From Didymodactylos carnosus (Eukaryota; Rotifera; Eurotatoria; Philodinida; Philodinidae): a stretch of 29,947 nucleotides of DNA. Position numbers and translations under genes: made by a program. The stretch lies in the NCBI GenBank assembly GCA_905250885.1, contig CAJNOQ010001611.1, positions 1 to 29,947 on the forward strand, given 5' to 3'. Shown here one piece after another: positions 10,791 through 20,570 of this stretch. The notes beneath the pieces were generated by a model, which was not told the origin of the DNA, did no database searches, and saw only the letters and a list, made by a program, of their open reading frames with translations. Within the stretch, counting starts at the first letter, position 1. Every line of letters starts with the position of its first letter.

Positions 10791-10900
10791 ATTGGTGACT
10801 GTCGCCAAGACATTTGCCAATTATGGGGAATGTTGTGTGGACAGTGGTCAATAGTTTAGGGATATCAGTATTTGCAAATGTCTTGGCGACATTCACCAAT
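10791..10900. repeat. Foldback with 30-base arms and TTGGCGA motif
   Basis: Bases 10791-10820 pair with 10871-10900 at 28 of 30 positions over a 50-base loop. The motif TTGGCGA / TCGCCAA recurs just outside (10901-10945), including the palindrome near 10903. Probably a further small element whose right end is not resolved. Confidence 0.7.
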
Positions 10901-10996
10901 CGCCCATATGGCGAATGTCTATTGGCGAAAGTTGAAGTGGCGAAACGAGACTTTACTATCACTACTGCTCAAATCTTGTTCAAACAGAAAAATAAA

Positions 10997-11072
10997 CGTG
11001 ACACTTGAAGTGTCACTTAAAGTGACTAAGTGACGCTTAAAGTAACTGCCACTTATAAGTGTGTGCACCCTT
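10997..11072. repeat. AAGTG/CACTT motif cluster, copy 2
   Basis: Contains AAGTGTCACTT, TTAAAGTGAC and AAGTGTGTGCACC. It is the direct-orientation counterpart of 9758-9836. Confidence 0.5.
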
Positions 11073-11424
11073 TTGGGAGGTCGCTTCCCCCTTCCTCTGA
11101 GCTCTCTACAGCGCTGTTTCATCAAACAGCATTCATCTTAAGAAAAGCGCCATGTCTGCAAAAATAGTCGGAAAACACGAAAAAAAATGTCTTTCTCCTC
11201 AATGTGTATTCTCAATATTTTATATATCATTTTGTAGCCCGTGAAATTCTCTATCGAATGATATACAGTAGGTGAGGTTTCCTTTGAGCAAAAGAGAAGA
11301 AATGAGGAAAATACTTTAAGTAAAGTTCATCTAACGATAGAAAAGTTTGGATGCGAAAATTTTCCCAAGGAGGGGGGCAAGATGGTTTTTTTAAGGTGCT
11401 AGTTGTAATCACGGAGGAAAACTA
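11073..11424. other. Intergenic, nothing recognised
   Basis: No coding, RNA or clear repeat signal apart from the TA at 11423-11424, which begins the next element's target site. Confidence 0.3.
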
Positions 11425-11816
11425 AAGGGATGGACATAATAGAGGCCCCCCCTACGATAGAAGACCCCCTCTGTTACAAGACCTCTCTTGAACTAATAAC
11501 GCAAAAACCACGTTAGAAGACCCGCTTTTTTTATCGATTTTTTTACGTAAAATATGATGATATTTGAGTTTAGTCAAGTACTAATTTCTGCGTTCGTCTT
11601 TTTCCTCAGCTCTTAGAATGAATCCACAGCTACCAGACAAAAAGAAGTGTGCACGTGTGTGCGTACACAACTTTGTACACAGTGCCAACGCTCGATCATC
11701 GATTTCACGTCAGTTCAAAATCGGCTCTTTTTAGGGAAGCTTTAGAAGACCCCGATCAAAGTTATGAGTACTAGGACACGATATAAGACCCGGGTCCTCT
11801 ATTGTGTCCATCCCTT
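11425..11816. mobile_element. 392-base TA-flanked inverted-repeat element (AGAAGACCC motif)
   Basis: The ends start AAGGGATGGACA. Bases 11425-11445 and 11796-11816 pair at 20 of 21 positions. TA stands on both sides (11423-11424, 11817-11818), the target duplication of Tc1/mariner elements. The interior repeats AGAAGACCC, AAGACC or TAAGACCC (near 11459, 11480, 11516, 11745 and 11784). No open frame of note. A typical MITE. Confidence 0.8.
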
Positions 11817-11818
11817 TA

Positions 11819-12674
11819 CATCAGACCTGTGGATACGAGATTGATAGATGTTCACAACGTTTCATTTATTACCGAAAGCTGGAATTAGGAATGCATATCG
11901 TAAATGTGGCATTACATATGGGGTCGATGAGTAGTATGACCGGCCATCATTATAAATCTATGACTTTTCTTCATTACAGTATAGATGTACATGTACATTG
12001 TAGTAAATAAATATACCATTTTTTTTTAGTATACGTATTTTCTTGTAAACTTTATTTGTTGTTCTGGGTTAATATGTCATGCAATGCAGTAACATTTATA
12101 CATTCCCGCTATATATTAACTATCATTACGCAAATAAAGTTTATTAATATAAACAAAGTAGGAAGTTTAATTGGCCCGCACTGTAGAAATTGTCAAAACA
12201 GACGTGTTTTTCGTTCTACATAAAGTTGTCGGATTATTAATCTTAGTTTCGACCGGATCGTATTTGGAGCGGTTTGAATTTATCCATTAATCTGACTTTA
12301 ATCTATTCTTATTAATTAATCTTATCTTGATCTACATTTAATTAAAAGTTTCCACATCATGGTTATTACCTAAGACTGCGTGTCTGTTAGTATAACAGTG
12401 CGTTTGTATAAATCATTCGAGAACAGGCTACTTCTTTTTTCTGTTGCAGATCACTATCTAATAGGGTCAGATAGATACTGACCGTTGATGTCACAGATTG
12501 GGCTGAAATTTATACAAGAAGTAGATCTCTATGTTGATGGTTGAGGATTCAGATTTGAAATTAAGATTGCTTCCTTTAAAGTTAAACGTGTTGCGCTAAG
12601 ATGAACTGTCATCGAAAAAGAGTTTTCGACTTTGAAAAATAGCGTTTGCATGAAAAACTGTAACCACAAAGTGA
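11819..12674. other. AT-rich 3' side of the glycosyltransferase gene, nothing firm
   Basis: A short inverted pair (AAACTTTATTTG near 12047 with CAAATAAAGTTT near 12132) is the only structure seen. I found no clear polyadenylation hexamer close to the stop codon of the minus-strand gene. Confidence 0.3.
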
Positions 12675-13700
12675 TCAAGCACAATAATTAATACCAGATC
12701 GTGATACCAGTTTAGTCTGAAAGAGAACTCCTCTTATTGAAGAAGTGTATTTTGGATGATTTGTGCCATTTCGCTTATAAAATAGATCACGTTCCCAGTA
12801 ATCTTTAAAATAATACAAAGCGCGATCATTTGCTTGTTGTCGTGTTAGATTTTTACTCGCTAATTGTTTTTCAAGTGCATGTGTTTCAGCAATATGAATC
12901 TGAGAACAACACGATGGTAAAACGTAACGAGCAACATTTCGACGAGCTAAATGACCGTTCAGCCATATGTCATCGACCAACGAAATGCTTTTACTAACCT
13001 TTGTGTAATCAACATAAATGTGTTCATCGAAAAAGCGCGGTTTAATGAGATAACCATAGTTAGCAGTGACAATACCGACACGATACGGTTCAGAAATCCG
13101 ATTCGTTGCAACAATATGCCAAAATTTCTCTAACTTTTCGACGCCCCATCTCAAATCTTTACGTATTCTCCAACCTCGAAATCCGATAACAGCGTCTTTA
13201 AATAGTTGTTCATAGAAGAGCAATGTGGAAAATGTATGTGAATGATAGTAATGATCATCATCACAGATGAATATAAGCTGATTGGACGAGAAACGTTTAT
13301 GACTACTTTCTAAGATTGACAAGAATTTTGTTGCTGGTCCACGATCAGCGACAAAATAAATATAAACTAATTTATCGTAGAGTATTGGTATCATGTTGGA
13401 ATCGTCTACATTTTGCAAGTATCTCTTTAACACTGGCTTTGAAATCTTATTACGATGTACATGTGACAGATAAAGCCGAATTTCTTTCGGTAAAATTGTC
13501 TGTGATAGTAGTGAATGTATGGTTAATGGTAGCTCGCCGCAAAACCGAAGAGAAGTACTTGTCAACGAGACAATAATATCTGACCTGTTGTCAGATGTAT
13601 TATACAAACTAACGCGGAAATAATAAAACAGTATCCATAATAAAATACATAGAATTACTAAGAAAATTAAAATAAACAAGTAGTTTCGATGTTTACTCAT
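12675..13700 (-). CDS. Membrane-anchored GT-A type glycosyltransferase
   Basis: An intact single-exon protein of 341 residues. A short basic head (MSKHR) is followed by one hydrophobic segment at about residues 7-29, so it should be a type II protein with its catalytic part in the Golgi or ER lumen. Residues 41-75 (IIVSLTSTSLRF) look like the nucleotide-binding start of a GT-A fold. DRGPATKFLSILE (119-131) and ICDDDHYY (145-152) follow. The DDD at 147-149 is the likely metal and sugar-nucleotide site. VDDIWLNGH (242-250) fits the acceptor-side acidic pair. N-glycosylation sequons occur near residues 34, 284 and 311. The donor and acceptor sugars cannot be told. ATG at 13698-13700 is the first Met, and stop TGA is at 12675-12677. 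The lack of introns could reflect horizontal gain, which is common in bdelloids, but this is inference. Confidence 0.85.
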   Translation of the reverse strand: MSKHRNYLFILIFLVILCILLWILFYYFRVSLYNTSDNRSDIIVSLTSTSLRFCGELPLTIHSLLSQTILPKEIRLYLSHVHRNKISKPVLKRYLQNVDDSNMIPILYDKLVYIYFVADRGPATKFLSILESSHKRFSSNQLIFICDDDHYYHSHTFSTLLFYEQLFKDAVIGFRGWRIRKDLRWGVEKLEKFWHIVATNRISEPYRVGIVTANYGYLIKPRFFDEHIYVDYTKVSKSISLVDDIWLNGHLARRNVARYVLPSCCSQIHIAETHALEKQLASKNLTRQQANDRALYYFKDYWERDLFYKRNGTNHPKYTSSIRGVLFQTKLVSRSGINYCA

Positions 13701-15058
13701 CAGTGGAGACCACGACTAATCCCGTAGAGATAAACGTGCAGGAGCGATAAAAAAGGATGAGATGATCACACAGGATGGTACGTGCCTAGAATATAAACCA
13801 AACATTTCTTAAACTGCGAAAAGCAGCTTTTCATATACTTACATATATTTCAAGTTGTGTAGTGCAATAGAATTTAACTGTCACAAGTCAGAAAGGTTCA
13901 TAACGCCGTAATCATTAGCGATACAATACGGGATTGAAACAGAAAGCAAAAAGTAATGATAGCTTTTTGCACTTGTATGACCTTCTACTGCAATCAACAT
14001 ATTACTTTTACTACATAGATTTGCTCATTCAACCATGACTTTCATATCCAGTATTGTTACTGATGGCGTATGGAATGCGTTTATTGCTTTATCCGCTCCA
14101 ATCTATCCGTTCTCTTCTATTATAACATGATACATATAAGAAAGCCCATTGTTCTCCATTGTTACTACAACTACACAACAGAAAATAGTCTCGGCACATA
14201 CTGATACATATATCTATGATAAGTTGGAAAAAAGCATGAGGATGAGGAAGTATTGGACTCAAAGTGTGTGGGAAATATTGGAATTAAATGGAAACATTCT
14301 TGTTAAAAATAATTCTCATCTCACACAAGCTAAAGTATATGAATTATAATAGTTTATTGGCGTATGATATTATAAACTAAAAGTGATATACAAAATAGAC
14401 TATATAAATATAAACATCAATCAGATAATGTCAGTAACATACTACATTTTTGCACAAACAACATGCCATTTCTTACGTATTAATCCAGTTTCAACCATTC
14501 GTCTGACAATAAAGACGATAAAGATTTTAAAACAACTAACTTTTTCCTAATCTCCGGACAGAAAAGCTGTAGTTCTTGGACGTGGGAATACTAATCATTA
14601 TTCCAGACTGTGTAATTTCAGCAGTTAAAAATTTCAATACCATACTCAGCAGCATTACTAGAAGAATATTTCAAGGAAAATTTAAATCAAAAACCAGTGG
14701 CCACTTTGTTCTTGTCAGCGACGATGTTACAGAGCTCTTTCAAGAATGCCACTTTATTGAGTATATCATATTTACATTTATATTCTCGACTTCGATATAT
14801 ATATATTTTTATTTATTCTGTTTAGGACGACACCACCTACATCATCTTCCGTTGTCGCAAGACCAAATACGACAGGTATTAAGTTCTACTATAATTTGTA
14901 TCCTTCAATTTAGCAAACGTAGAAAACAAACACACGGGATTCTGCTATAACTTGGAAAAAAATCTTTACACTACCACACCATCCCTCTCTGTTCTCTACA
15001 ACTGAAATAATTTGTTCAGTGTTCCCAACAAAGATAAACTCGTAGATCCAAACTGTAC
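13701..15058. other. Possible remnants of a multi-exon plus-strand gene
   Basis: No complete gene is seen, but several pieces look coding. They are a 31-codon frame from 14035, a frame at 14149-14349 ending in TAA, and a frame at 14576-14760 containing HFVLVSDDVTELFQ. The last is followed by a plausible donor (ATTGA/GTATATC), a pyrimidine-rich acceptor (CTGTTTAG, about 14824), a short exon of about 50 bases and another donor (CGACAG/GTATTAAG). I do not recognise the product. Splicing phase and exon linkage could not be settled. Confidence 0.3.
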
Positions 15059-15627
15059 GGTGCCCATGGGGAAATTTTAGTAGGTACCGCGGTGTGTACA
15101 CGCGTGAATATCGTAAAATGAATTGTGGTCGCACGTGAACGTCGTAAAATGGTGTGTGGGCACGCGTGAAAAATATATTCCACGTGTGACAACAAGTGAA
15201 CTGATTACGAAAACGTTTCACGTCATATTTTTCGCACGTGATCACAGGTGAAAGTCGTGAAGTGTGTAGCGGCCACATGTGAATTTCTCATGTTAAAATT
15301 TTCGTAAAAAATATCACTTGCGGACACGCGTGAAAGTGATTCCCACTAATTTCGTTGTGAAAAATATCTTCACGTTTATTCGCACGTCAATGTTTCACGC
15401 AACTCATTTCGTGAATAATATTCACGCTTAACCGCAAGCGACAAAATTCTTACGTTTCACGCACGTCCACGAGTGAAACCTTTTACAGGTGTGAAATGTC
15501 GTGAAAATTAAGCAGCAAGCATAAATACAAATTTCTCCTATATATTTCGAAAGTTGTACGTACATACAGATGAAAACCTTTGTTGTGGACCGAAGGTATT
15601 TTCTGTAGGAATATGCCTGGGAATCAT

Positions 15628-16581
15628 CTTGTTCCCCGGCAGTCCGTTGTCACTTGCCTGATCGGAAAATATTGCTCGAACGAGCAACTTGCCTTAGATA
15701 GAGTTCTTTCTTTTCATTGTTTTCGTTACATGAATAACAATGAGAAAAAACAGAATGTATATACACATGTACATATACAAAACATTATAAGCATGCGTCT
15801 CTAAACAATGTCCATGTACACAAGAGAAAAAGGGAAAATCATAACACACCAACAAATAGTTATATAATAAACGATCAGAACCTCTGTTTCACAATTATTT
15901 TTCTAACACTAGTTAAGTTGTATTTCGTCTGCATAAATACCGTCGAATAGCCTTTCTCTTCAAGTTCGAAAAGTGAAGTTATTATTTTGAAAGTATAAAT
16001 ATGGTTCACACATCTCGCAGCAAAAGCCGACATCATTCGAGTCTTGCTAATAAAGAATATGTCGACAGACAGACTATCGTTTATACTTTAAAAACTAGAT
16101 GTTGTAGAAAATCGAAATAGCACACGTAGCTCTTTATATAAAGACGTATACGAGAAAAAAGTTTTTTTCATTTCTTTAATAAAGTCATTCAGGCCAAATT
16201 ATTTACTTCAATAGCACATGCTGATGTCAAGAATGAGGCTTCCTGCCTGATCGAGCAAGGCATATTGCCCGTTTCGGCAATAAATCCCTAGAAGATGCTT
16301 CTTCCCTACTCTGAAAAAACAAGCACCTCTCCACTGTAGGTAAGCGTCATCTTATACAGTTTTTGATGCTCTTTCAAGTGGAATAAGTCTCTTAATGCGT
16401 CATCGCTTTCATTTCTACGCTGATGCGTTGCGAGAGAAAAATGTGGAAATCTGGCCGAAAGGAGCAAGGTACTCTTGGCCCGATCTGACCATACTGCCTC
16501 TTCAGGCAATATATCTTGCCAGAACGGGCAATATTGCCTCATCGGGCCAGAAGTCATGACAATGGACTGCCCGGGAGGAAG
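15628..16581. mobile_element. 954-base nested element with TTGCC/GGCAA motifs
   Basis: Bases 15628-15652 and 16557-16581 are inverted repeats (core GGCAGTCC(G/A)TTGTCA) matching at about 21 of 25. Next to both ends are repeated TTGCC, CGGGCAATATTGCC and CCTGATCG(A)G variants (15654-15690, 16240-16285, 16495-16548). The middle (15700-16230) is AT-rich without motif or gene. Its position inside the CACG array suggests insertion into that element. No target duplication is clear. Confidence 0.6.
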
Positions 16582-16732
16582 TATTAACTAAAGTAGTTTG
16601 AAGAAGTTGAAAACTAAGAAAAAAGATTTAGGAGGTTCACGAGTAATCACGCGTGAGAACTTTTTTACACGTGGTAACTCGTGAAGATTGATTCGACAAG
16701 TATGAATATGAGATTTATTCAGTAGTTTCTCA

Positions 16733-16804
16733 GGCAAGTTAGCTCAATAGTAGTATCGTAGGTTTCTAATTCAAAGTACCCTGGTTCGACTCTTACTTTG
16801 TGGT
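16733..16804 (+). tRNA. tRNA-Arg(UCU)-like remnant
   Basis: Box A (TTAGCTCAATAGTAG, from 16739) and box B (GGTTCGACTCT, 16783-16793) are recognisable. The anticodon loop is TTTCTAA with TCT in the anticodon position. Stems are mostly lost, including the T stem and part of the D stem. It resembles the tRNA-like sequence at 8100-8171 from the D-loop side to box B. Best read as a pseudo-tRNA or a tRNA-derived internal promoter carried by the element. Confidence 0.5.
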
Positions 16805-16894
16805 GATATATAAAAAATGTGATATTTTAGAAACTAGTGGTCACACGTGGAAAAAGTTATAGATGAAGCTGCATTGATGAAGACTGCATTATAC

Positions 16895-16950
16895 CTTGAC
16901 CATGGTGACCATCTATAGTCAGTTGACTATAGATGGTCGACATGGTCAAG
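16895..16950. repeat. 27-bp hairpin with 2-base loop
   Basis: Bases 16895-16921 pair with 16924-16950 at 25 of 27 positions. The arms read CTTGACCATG at the outside and ATCTATAGTCA at the centre. It would form a nearly closed cruciform in DNA or a stiff hairpin in RNA. Confidence 0.85.
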
Positions 16951-17158
16951 ATTTTTCCACACGTAATCATGCGTGAAGATTGTTCACTTGTGTACACGTG
17001 TGAAGATTTTTCACGCGTGATCGCGCGTGTGATGCTGCAATAACACGATCAAACTGTCGTGAAACTTTCTGTCTTTACCAACAAAATGTCGTGAAAAAGT
17101 CCAAGTTGACATTTCACTGTCCCTCAGGCGTGAAAAGTCGATAAAATTTCCCCATGGG

Positions 17159-18531
17159 TGCTGCAACATCGACGTCCCCTTCCTTCCGGGTGAAGCCTAC
17201 ATGAAAACAAATGTTTTTCAATAATGAGGCCGGCAAACGTCTTTTTCGTAATACCACTCGGATGCATGCGATATGATCTCTTAAATGACCGATAGCATCA
17301 GTTACCACTAAAATGCACTCAAGTACATAATAAGGGCTCCTCCCAGTGCTGGAGAATAAGAAGTTCTTGGTGACTCGCAGTCAAATAGATACAAAATATT
17401 AGCTAATAATGCTTTGGGTCTAGTAGCGTAGGTTGAGAATGAACGAACCAGTTAATACATAGAGTTTCATACAGGATTTTGTGTACATTAGGGTGATTCA
17501 CAGTGTTAGAGTCTGCAACTGGTATTAGCTGAGACTAGGAGAAAGATGTGTAAGTAAAGTGTTTCAAAGTATTTTTCAGACTTGGCTATTGTGCCTGTGA
17601 GTTTTCTAGATGAGGTGCAAATATAACTATCGTTTTTATTAGTTTTTTGTTTAACTACAACACTTTCCATTTTTACACATTATGCTATAGACTGATGAAG
17701 GATGCTACTCAAGACATATGTCACTCCTCCTTCATGACGATTATGTGATGCTTATATGATGCTCCTGATTGTCGTTTCCGCTGAACGTGTACATATGATT
17801 TAAGGATGGATGAGTTCCGTCTGTCCGTATCCCGGTGACGCGACAAGGAGATGTATCTAGAAACGCCTTTCTCTTTCCTAAACATGTACTCCTCATTTTC
17901 ACTGTGATAAATGTCAGCGTTTTTCAATTTTTTTCGTGCTTCTTTTTACTTCAAAAAAGAGCACCCTCCCAGAAGTTTGATCTTATTTTTCGTTAAAAAT
18001 ACGAACAAATCTTTGCCTAGTGTTTTTTATGGCCTGACAATCTCCAGACACCTTTAAGTCTAAGGCAGGAAGTGTCTGTTATAAACTTTGTAAACTCAAC
18101 ATGGAAATCATAATTTATTGCACTTTGCACTCATTGCATATTTGCACTCAAAGATTATACATTTGACGTAGCTATATAAAACTAAGTCTCGCATTTCGTA
18201 TATTTTTGGAACCCAAGCCTAGCTAGTAACAAGCCCGACTGGTACCAATCCTACCAATCCCCAGCCGGATTAGACTGATGTGTGCCTAGTCTATCCTGTA
18301 CTTATTCAAAGATCCAATTAGACTTAGAGACTCAAAATCTTATCCATTCCAGAAGGAGCTGTATCGCAAAATAAAAAGGCTTCACCAGACGATTTTTTCC
18401 GAGATGCATTCCATGATTTTGATATAAAAATATTTATTTGTAAAAATCGAGATCTTTTCCATGTTTTTTATACAACTAAGTCTATCGAGATCCAATCCGC
18501 GATATTTTCGAGATCTTTTCTCATTTTGTCC
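17159..18531. other. Intergenic, no supported gene
   Basis: AT-rich sequence. Short open frames have no recognisable motifs and no splice support. I see no tRNA or inverted repeat. Confidence 0.3.
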
Positions 18532-18762
18532 AAAATCCTTTGAACATACTTTTATTTATTGATTTATTTAAAATAACTTATATTTCATTTCAACAAATGT
18601 ATTCATCATCTTCAAAGTGATGAACTTTATCTGATAAATTTTTATATAGGCAGATAGAAGAAAAGAAAGTTCATCACGTTGAAGATGACGAATACATTTG
18701 TTGAAATGAAATATAAGTTGCTTTCAATAAAGCAAAAACTAAACATATGTTCAAAGGATTTT
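18532..18762. repeat. Foldback with arms of about 100 bases
   Basis: Bases 18532-18632 are the inverted counterpart of about 18661-18762 at roughly 85 percent, with AAAATCCTTTGAACATA at the outer ends and a short AT-rich centre. No coding content. A foldback element or an old inverted duplication. Confidence 0.8.
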
Positions 18763-19261
18763 TATCCTATATGTTTCGATTAATTATGAACATTACTTCA
18801 CTACCTTCTTAAAGTCTAAGATGTCTTAATGGAACTTGTTCTTTCCGATTTTGAAATCAATAGCAACGCATAATATCCAAAGAATACAGTATGAATTAAA
18901 TGTACTTGTAAACATAACGCTTTAACCAATCTTTCTTTCTTTAGTTAAAAACTATCCTGAAAACGCTTTTAAATTTCATAAAAACCAAAAAAGAACAAAT
19001 AAATAATCAATGTCTATATCAGCTCTAGAAAAAATGGGTAAATCGCGCCTATCTGAAGATACCTCTATGGAAAAGCAGGAGTCACTTCTGGTCTTATTTT
19101 TCTTTTTACTGGCTGCCAATTAAAGATTGGAACGAAAAAAACAGTCGTACAGGAAAACCCATAACGAAAAAACGTTTTTGGTGTGGCAACTGCCACACTT
19201 TGCTTCAATGGTGGCCTGCCGTTTACCTGGTAAACGGTAGCACAAGTACTTCTTTTCCATC
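18763..19261. other. Intergenic with two small perfect hairpins
   Basis: GTGTGGCA/TGCCACAC forms an 8-bp stem at 19181-19198, and CCGTTTACC/GGTAAACGG a 9-bp stem at 19219-19237. No gene can be supported. Short minus-strand frames crossing this stretch may include intron sequence of the gene starting at 19504. Confidence 0.4.
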
Positions 19262-19504
19262 CTAAAACTGAGATATACATAGAAGTTTATCTGATATTCG
19301 AGATAAACTAATAATTGTGTCACATGCTGTTGGAAACGTGAATGTTAGTAATACATAACTATTATTATCGTCCCTGTCGCCCCGGGCTGCAAATCGTTGC
19401 GCTACCATCTCGTCTTCTGATCTTGGAGTAAATGTATATATTTCTAAGATGCGCTTCTTATTTTTCGCAGCCCCTTGATAAACAATAATATCTTCATCTG
19501 TCAT
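19262..19504 (-). CDS. First exon of a small membrane-protein gene, left copy
   Basis: The frame opens with ATG at 19502-19504 and reads MTDEDIIVYQG followed by a basic stretch (KNKKRILE) and an acidic/polar stretch (PRSEDE) before an open tail to 19262. About 21 codons at the start are duplicated at 20267 on the other strand. The part after residue 21 is unique to this copy, so this is probably the more complete first exon. The tail beyond RGDRDD no longer resembles a folded protein and may be intron. A donor such as TAT/GTATTACT near 19350 is possible. No downstream exon was found to the left. Promoter: TATAAAG about 200 bases upstream. The product is probably the same family as the TM exon at 20328-20570. 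Confidence 0.4.
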   Translation of the reverse strand: MTDEDIIVYQGAAKNKKRILEIYTFTPRSEDEMVAQRFAARGDRDDNNSYVLLTFTFPTACDTIISLSRISDKLLCISQF

Positions 19505-20331
19505 CGTGGCTCCTCGATAGGATGTTCCTATGAAAGCATATGTTGAGCGACATAAGCAAAATCATTTCATAACCGTCTATTCCCAACATGAAATTTTACA
19601 TCAAATAAACTAGATGCACTTACTGGATCCATTAACTATAACGGGCTAAAACAGTAAAATTCCGCGGTTGTAGCTAGCGGCACCTAATCAAACCTGCTAC
19701 ACGCTTTATAAGACATTCTATTTAGAGTAAAAGTTTTTTTTTCGCCTTTTCTTTACATCATTTGATAGAGCTTGAACTGCTGATCACGGAAAACTACTTT
19801 TTGGCCTTACCAAATGCTGTTTTTAGGTCGAAAAATACGAAAAACTTGAAGGGAGTCGTTTTTTTAAAAAAACACAATTTTTTCAGAATGCACTAAATTC
19901 TCCGCTTTCGTTCTTTCTTCCAGTTTCTCAAAATATTTTTTCCAGATTCAGCTTCAAAAGCGGAGTATAAACAAGTCGTTAAATCCACTCAGCAGTTCAA
20001 ACTCTATCAAATGATGTAAAGAAAAGGCGAAAAAAAACTTTTACTCTAAATAGAATGTCTTATGAAGCGCATAGCAGGTTTGATTCGGTGCAGTTAGCTA
20101 CAACCGCGGAATTTTACTGTTTTAGCCCGTTATAGTTAATGGATCCAGCAAGTGCATCTAGTTTATTTGATGTGAAATTTCATGTTGGGAACAGACGGTT
20201 ATGAAATGATTTCGCTTATGTCGCTCAACATACGCTTTCATAGGAACATCCTATCGAGGAGCCACGATGACAGATGAAGATATTATTGTTTATCAAGGGC
20301 CTGCCAAAAATAAGAAGCGCATCTTAGAAAT
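19440..20331. repeat. 344-base head-to-head inverted duplication of a promoter and first exon
   Basis: Bases 19440-19783 and 19989-20331 are inverted copies at well over 90 percent identity, separated by 205 bases. Each arm includes the ATG and first 20-odd codons of the same gene (MTDEDIIVYQG...), reading outward on opposite strands, plus about 280 bases upstream. TATAAAG is present in the left arm (minus strand, 19704-19710), while the right arm has TATGAAG. The high identity indicates a recent event. Confidence 0.9.
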
Positions 20332-20570
20332 GGAATGCCACCGGTCCAACCAAAATAATAGAACAGGCATTTAGTAAAAGTCATTGGATTATACTTAGTA
20401 TTACTTCTATAACTATTATAGCTCTAATTTGTACAGAAAGTATTGTTATTGGTTCGCTGTATCTTCATCAATGTTCTGTTGAACCTTATATACCAATATA
20501 TTTAGTAGTCTTTGGTGTTAGTGGTACTTTGTTTTATGGTTCAATGGTACTAGGTATTGTACGAACATAA
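20267..20570 (+). pseudogene. TMEM272-like small membrane protein, right copy, frame broken
   Basis: ATG at 20267-20269 starts the duplicated MTDEDIIVYQG segment. At the end of the inverted repeat (20331) it meets a different reading frame, 20328-20570, that encodes two hydrophobic segments (ITSITIIALICTESIVIGSL and IPIYLVVFGVSGTLFYGSMV) around LYLHQCSVEPYIPIY. The pattern of two TM helices with a C-x4-E and IPIYL motif resembles TMEM272-like four-TM proteins of animals, for which I know no firm function. The two frames are out of register by one base at the duplication junction and no splice site joins them, so this copy is probably dead. The family name is a recollection of motif shape and should be treated as tentative. 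Confidence 0.5.

Larger units (their letters stand above)
15063..17158. mobile_element. 2.1-kb element with CACG(T/C)GTGAA array
   Basis: A perfect 17-base inverted repeat, CCCATGGGGAAATTTTA, stands at 15063-15079 and reversed at 17142-17158. Inside the ends, about 15098-15500 and 16640-17060, the sequence is a dense array of degenerate CACGCGTGAA / CACGTGTGAA motifs in both orientations. The middle is occupied by a second, unrelated inverted-repeat element (15628-16581). A tRNA-like sequence (16733-16804) and a long hairpin (16895-16950) lie in the right half. No transposase is seen. No target duplication could be read with confidence. Confidence 0.65.

Noticed and set aside
12951..13576. 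Plus-strand open frames opposite the glycosyltransferase
   Set aside because: Antisense shadows of a clear minus-strand gene.
14910..15278. 122-codon minus-strand open frame
   Set aside because: It runs through the CACG motif array and across an element end, so it is a by-product of repeats.
16306..16557. 83-codon minus-strand open frame
   Set aside because: It lies in the TTGCC/GGCAA motif element and reads its repeats.
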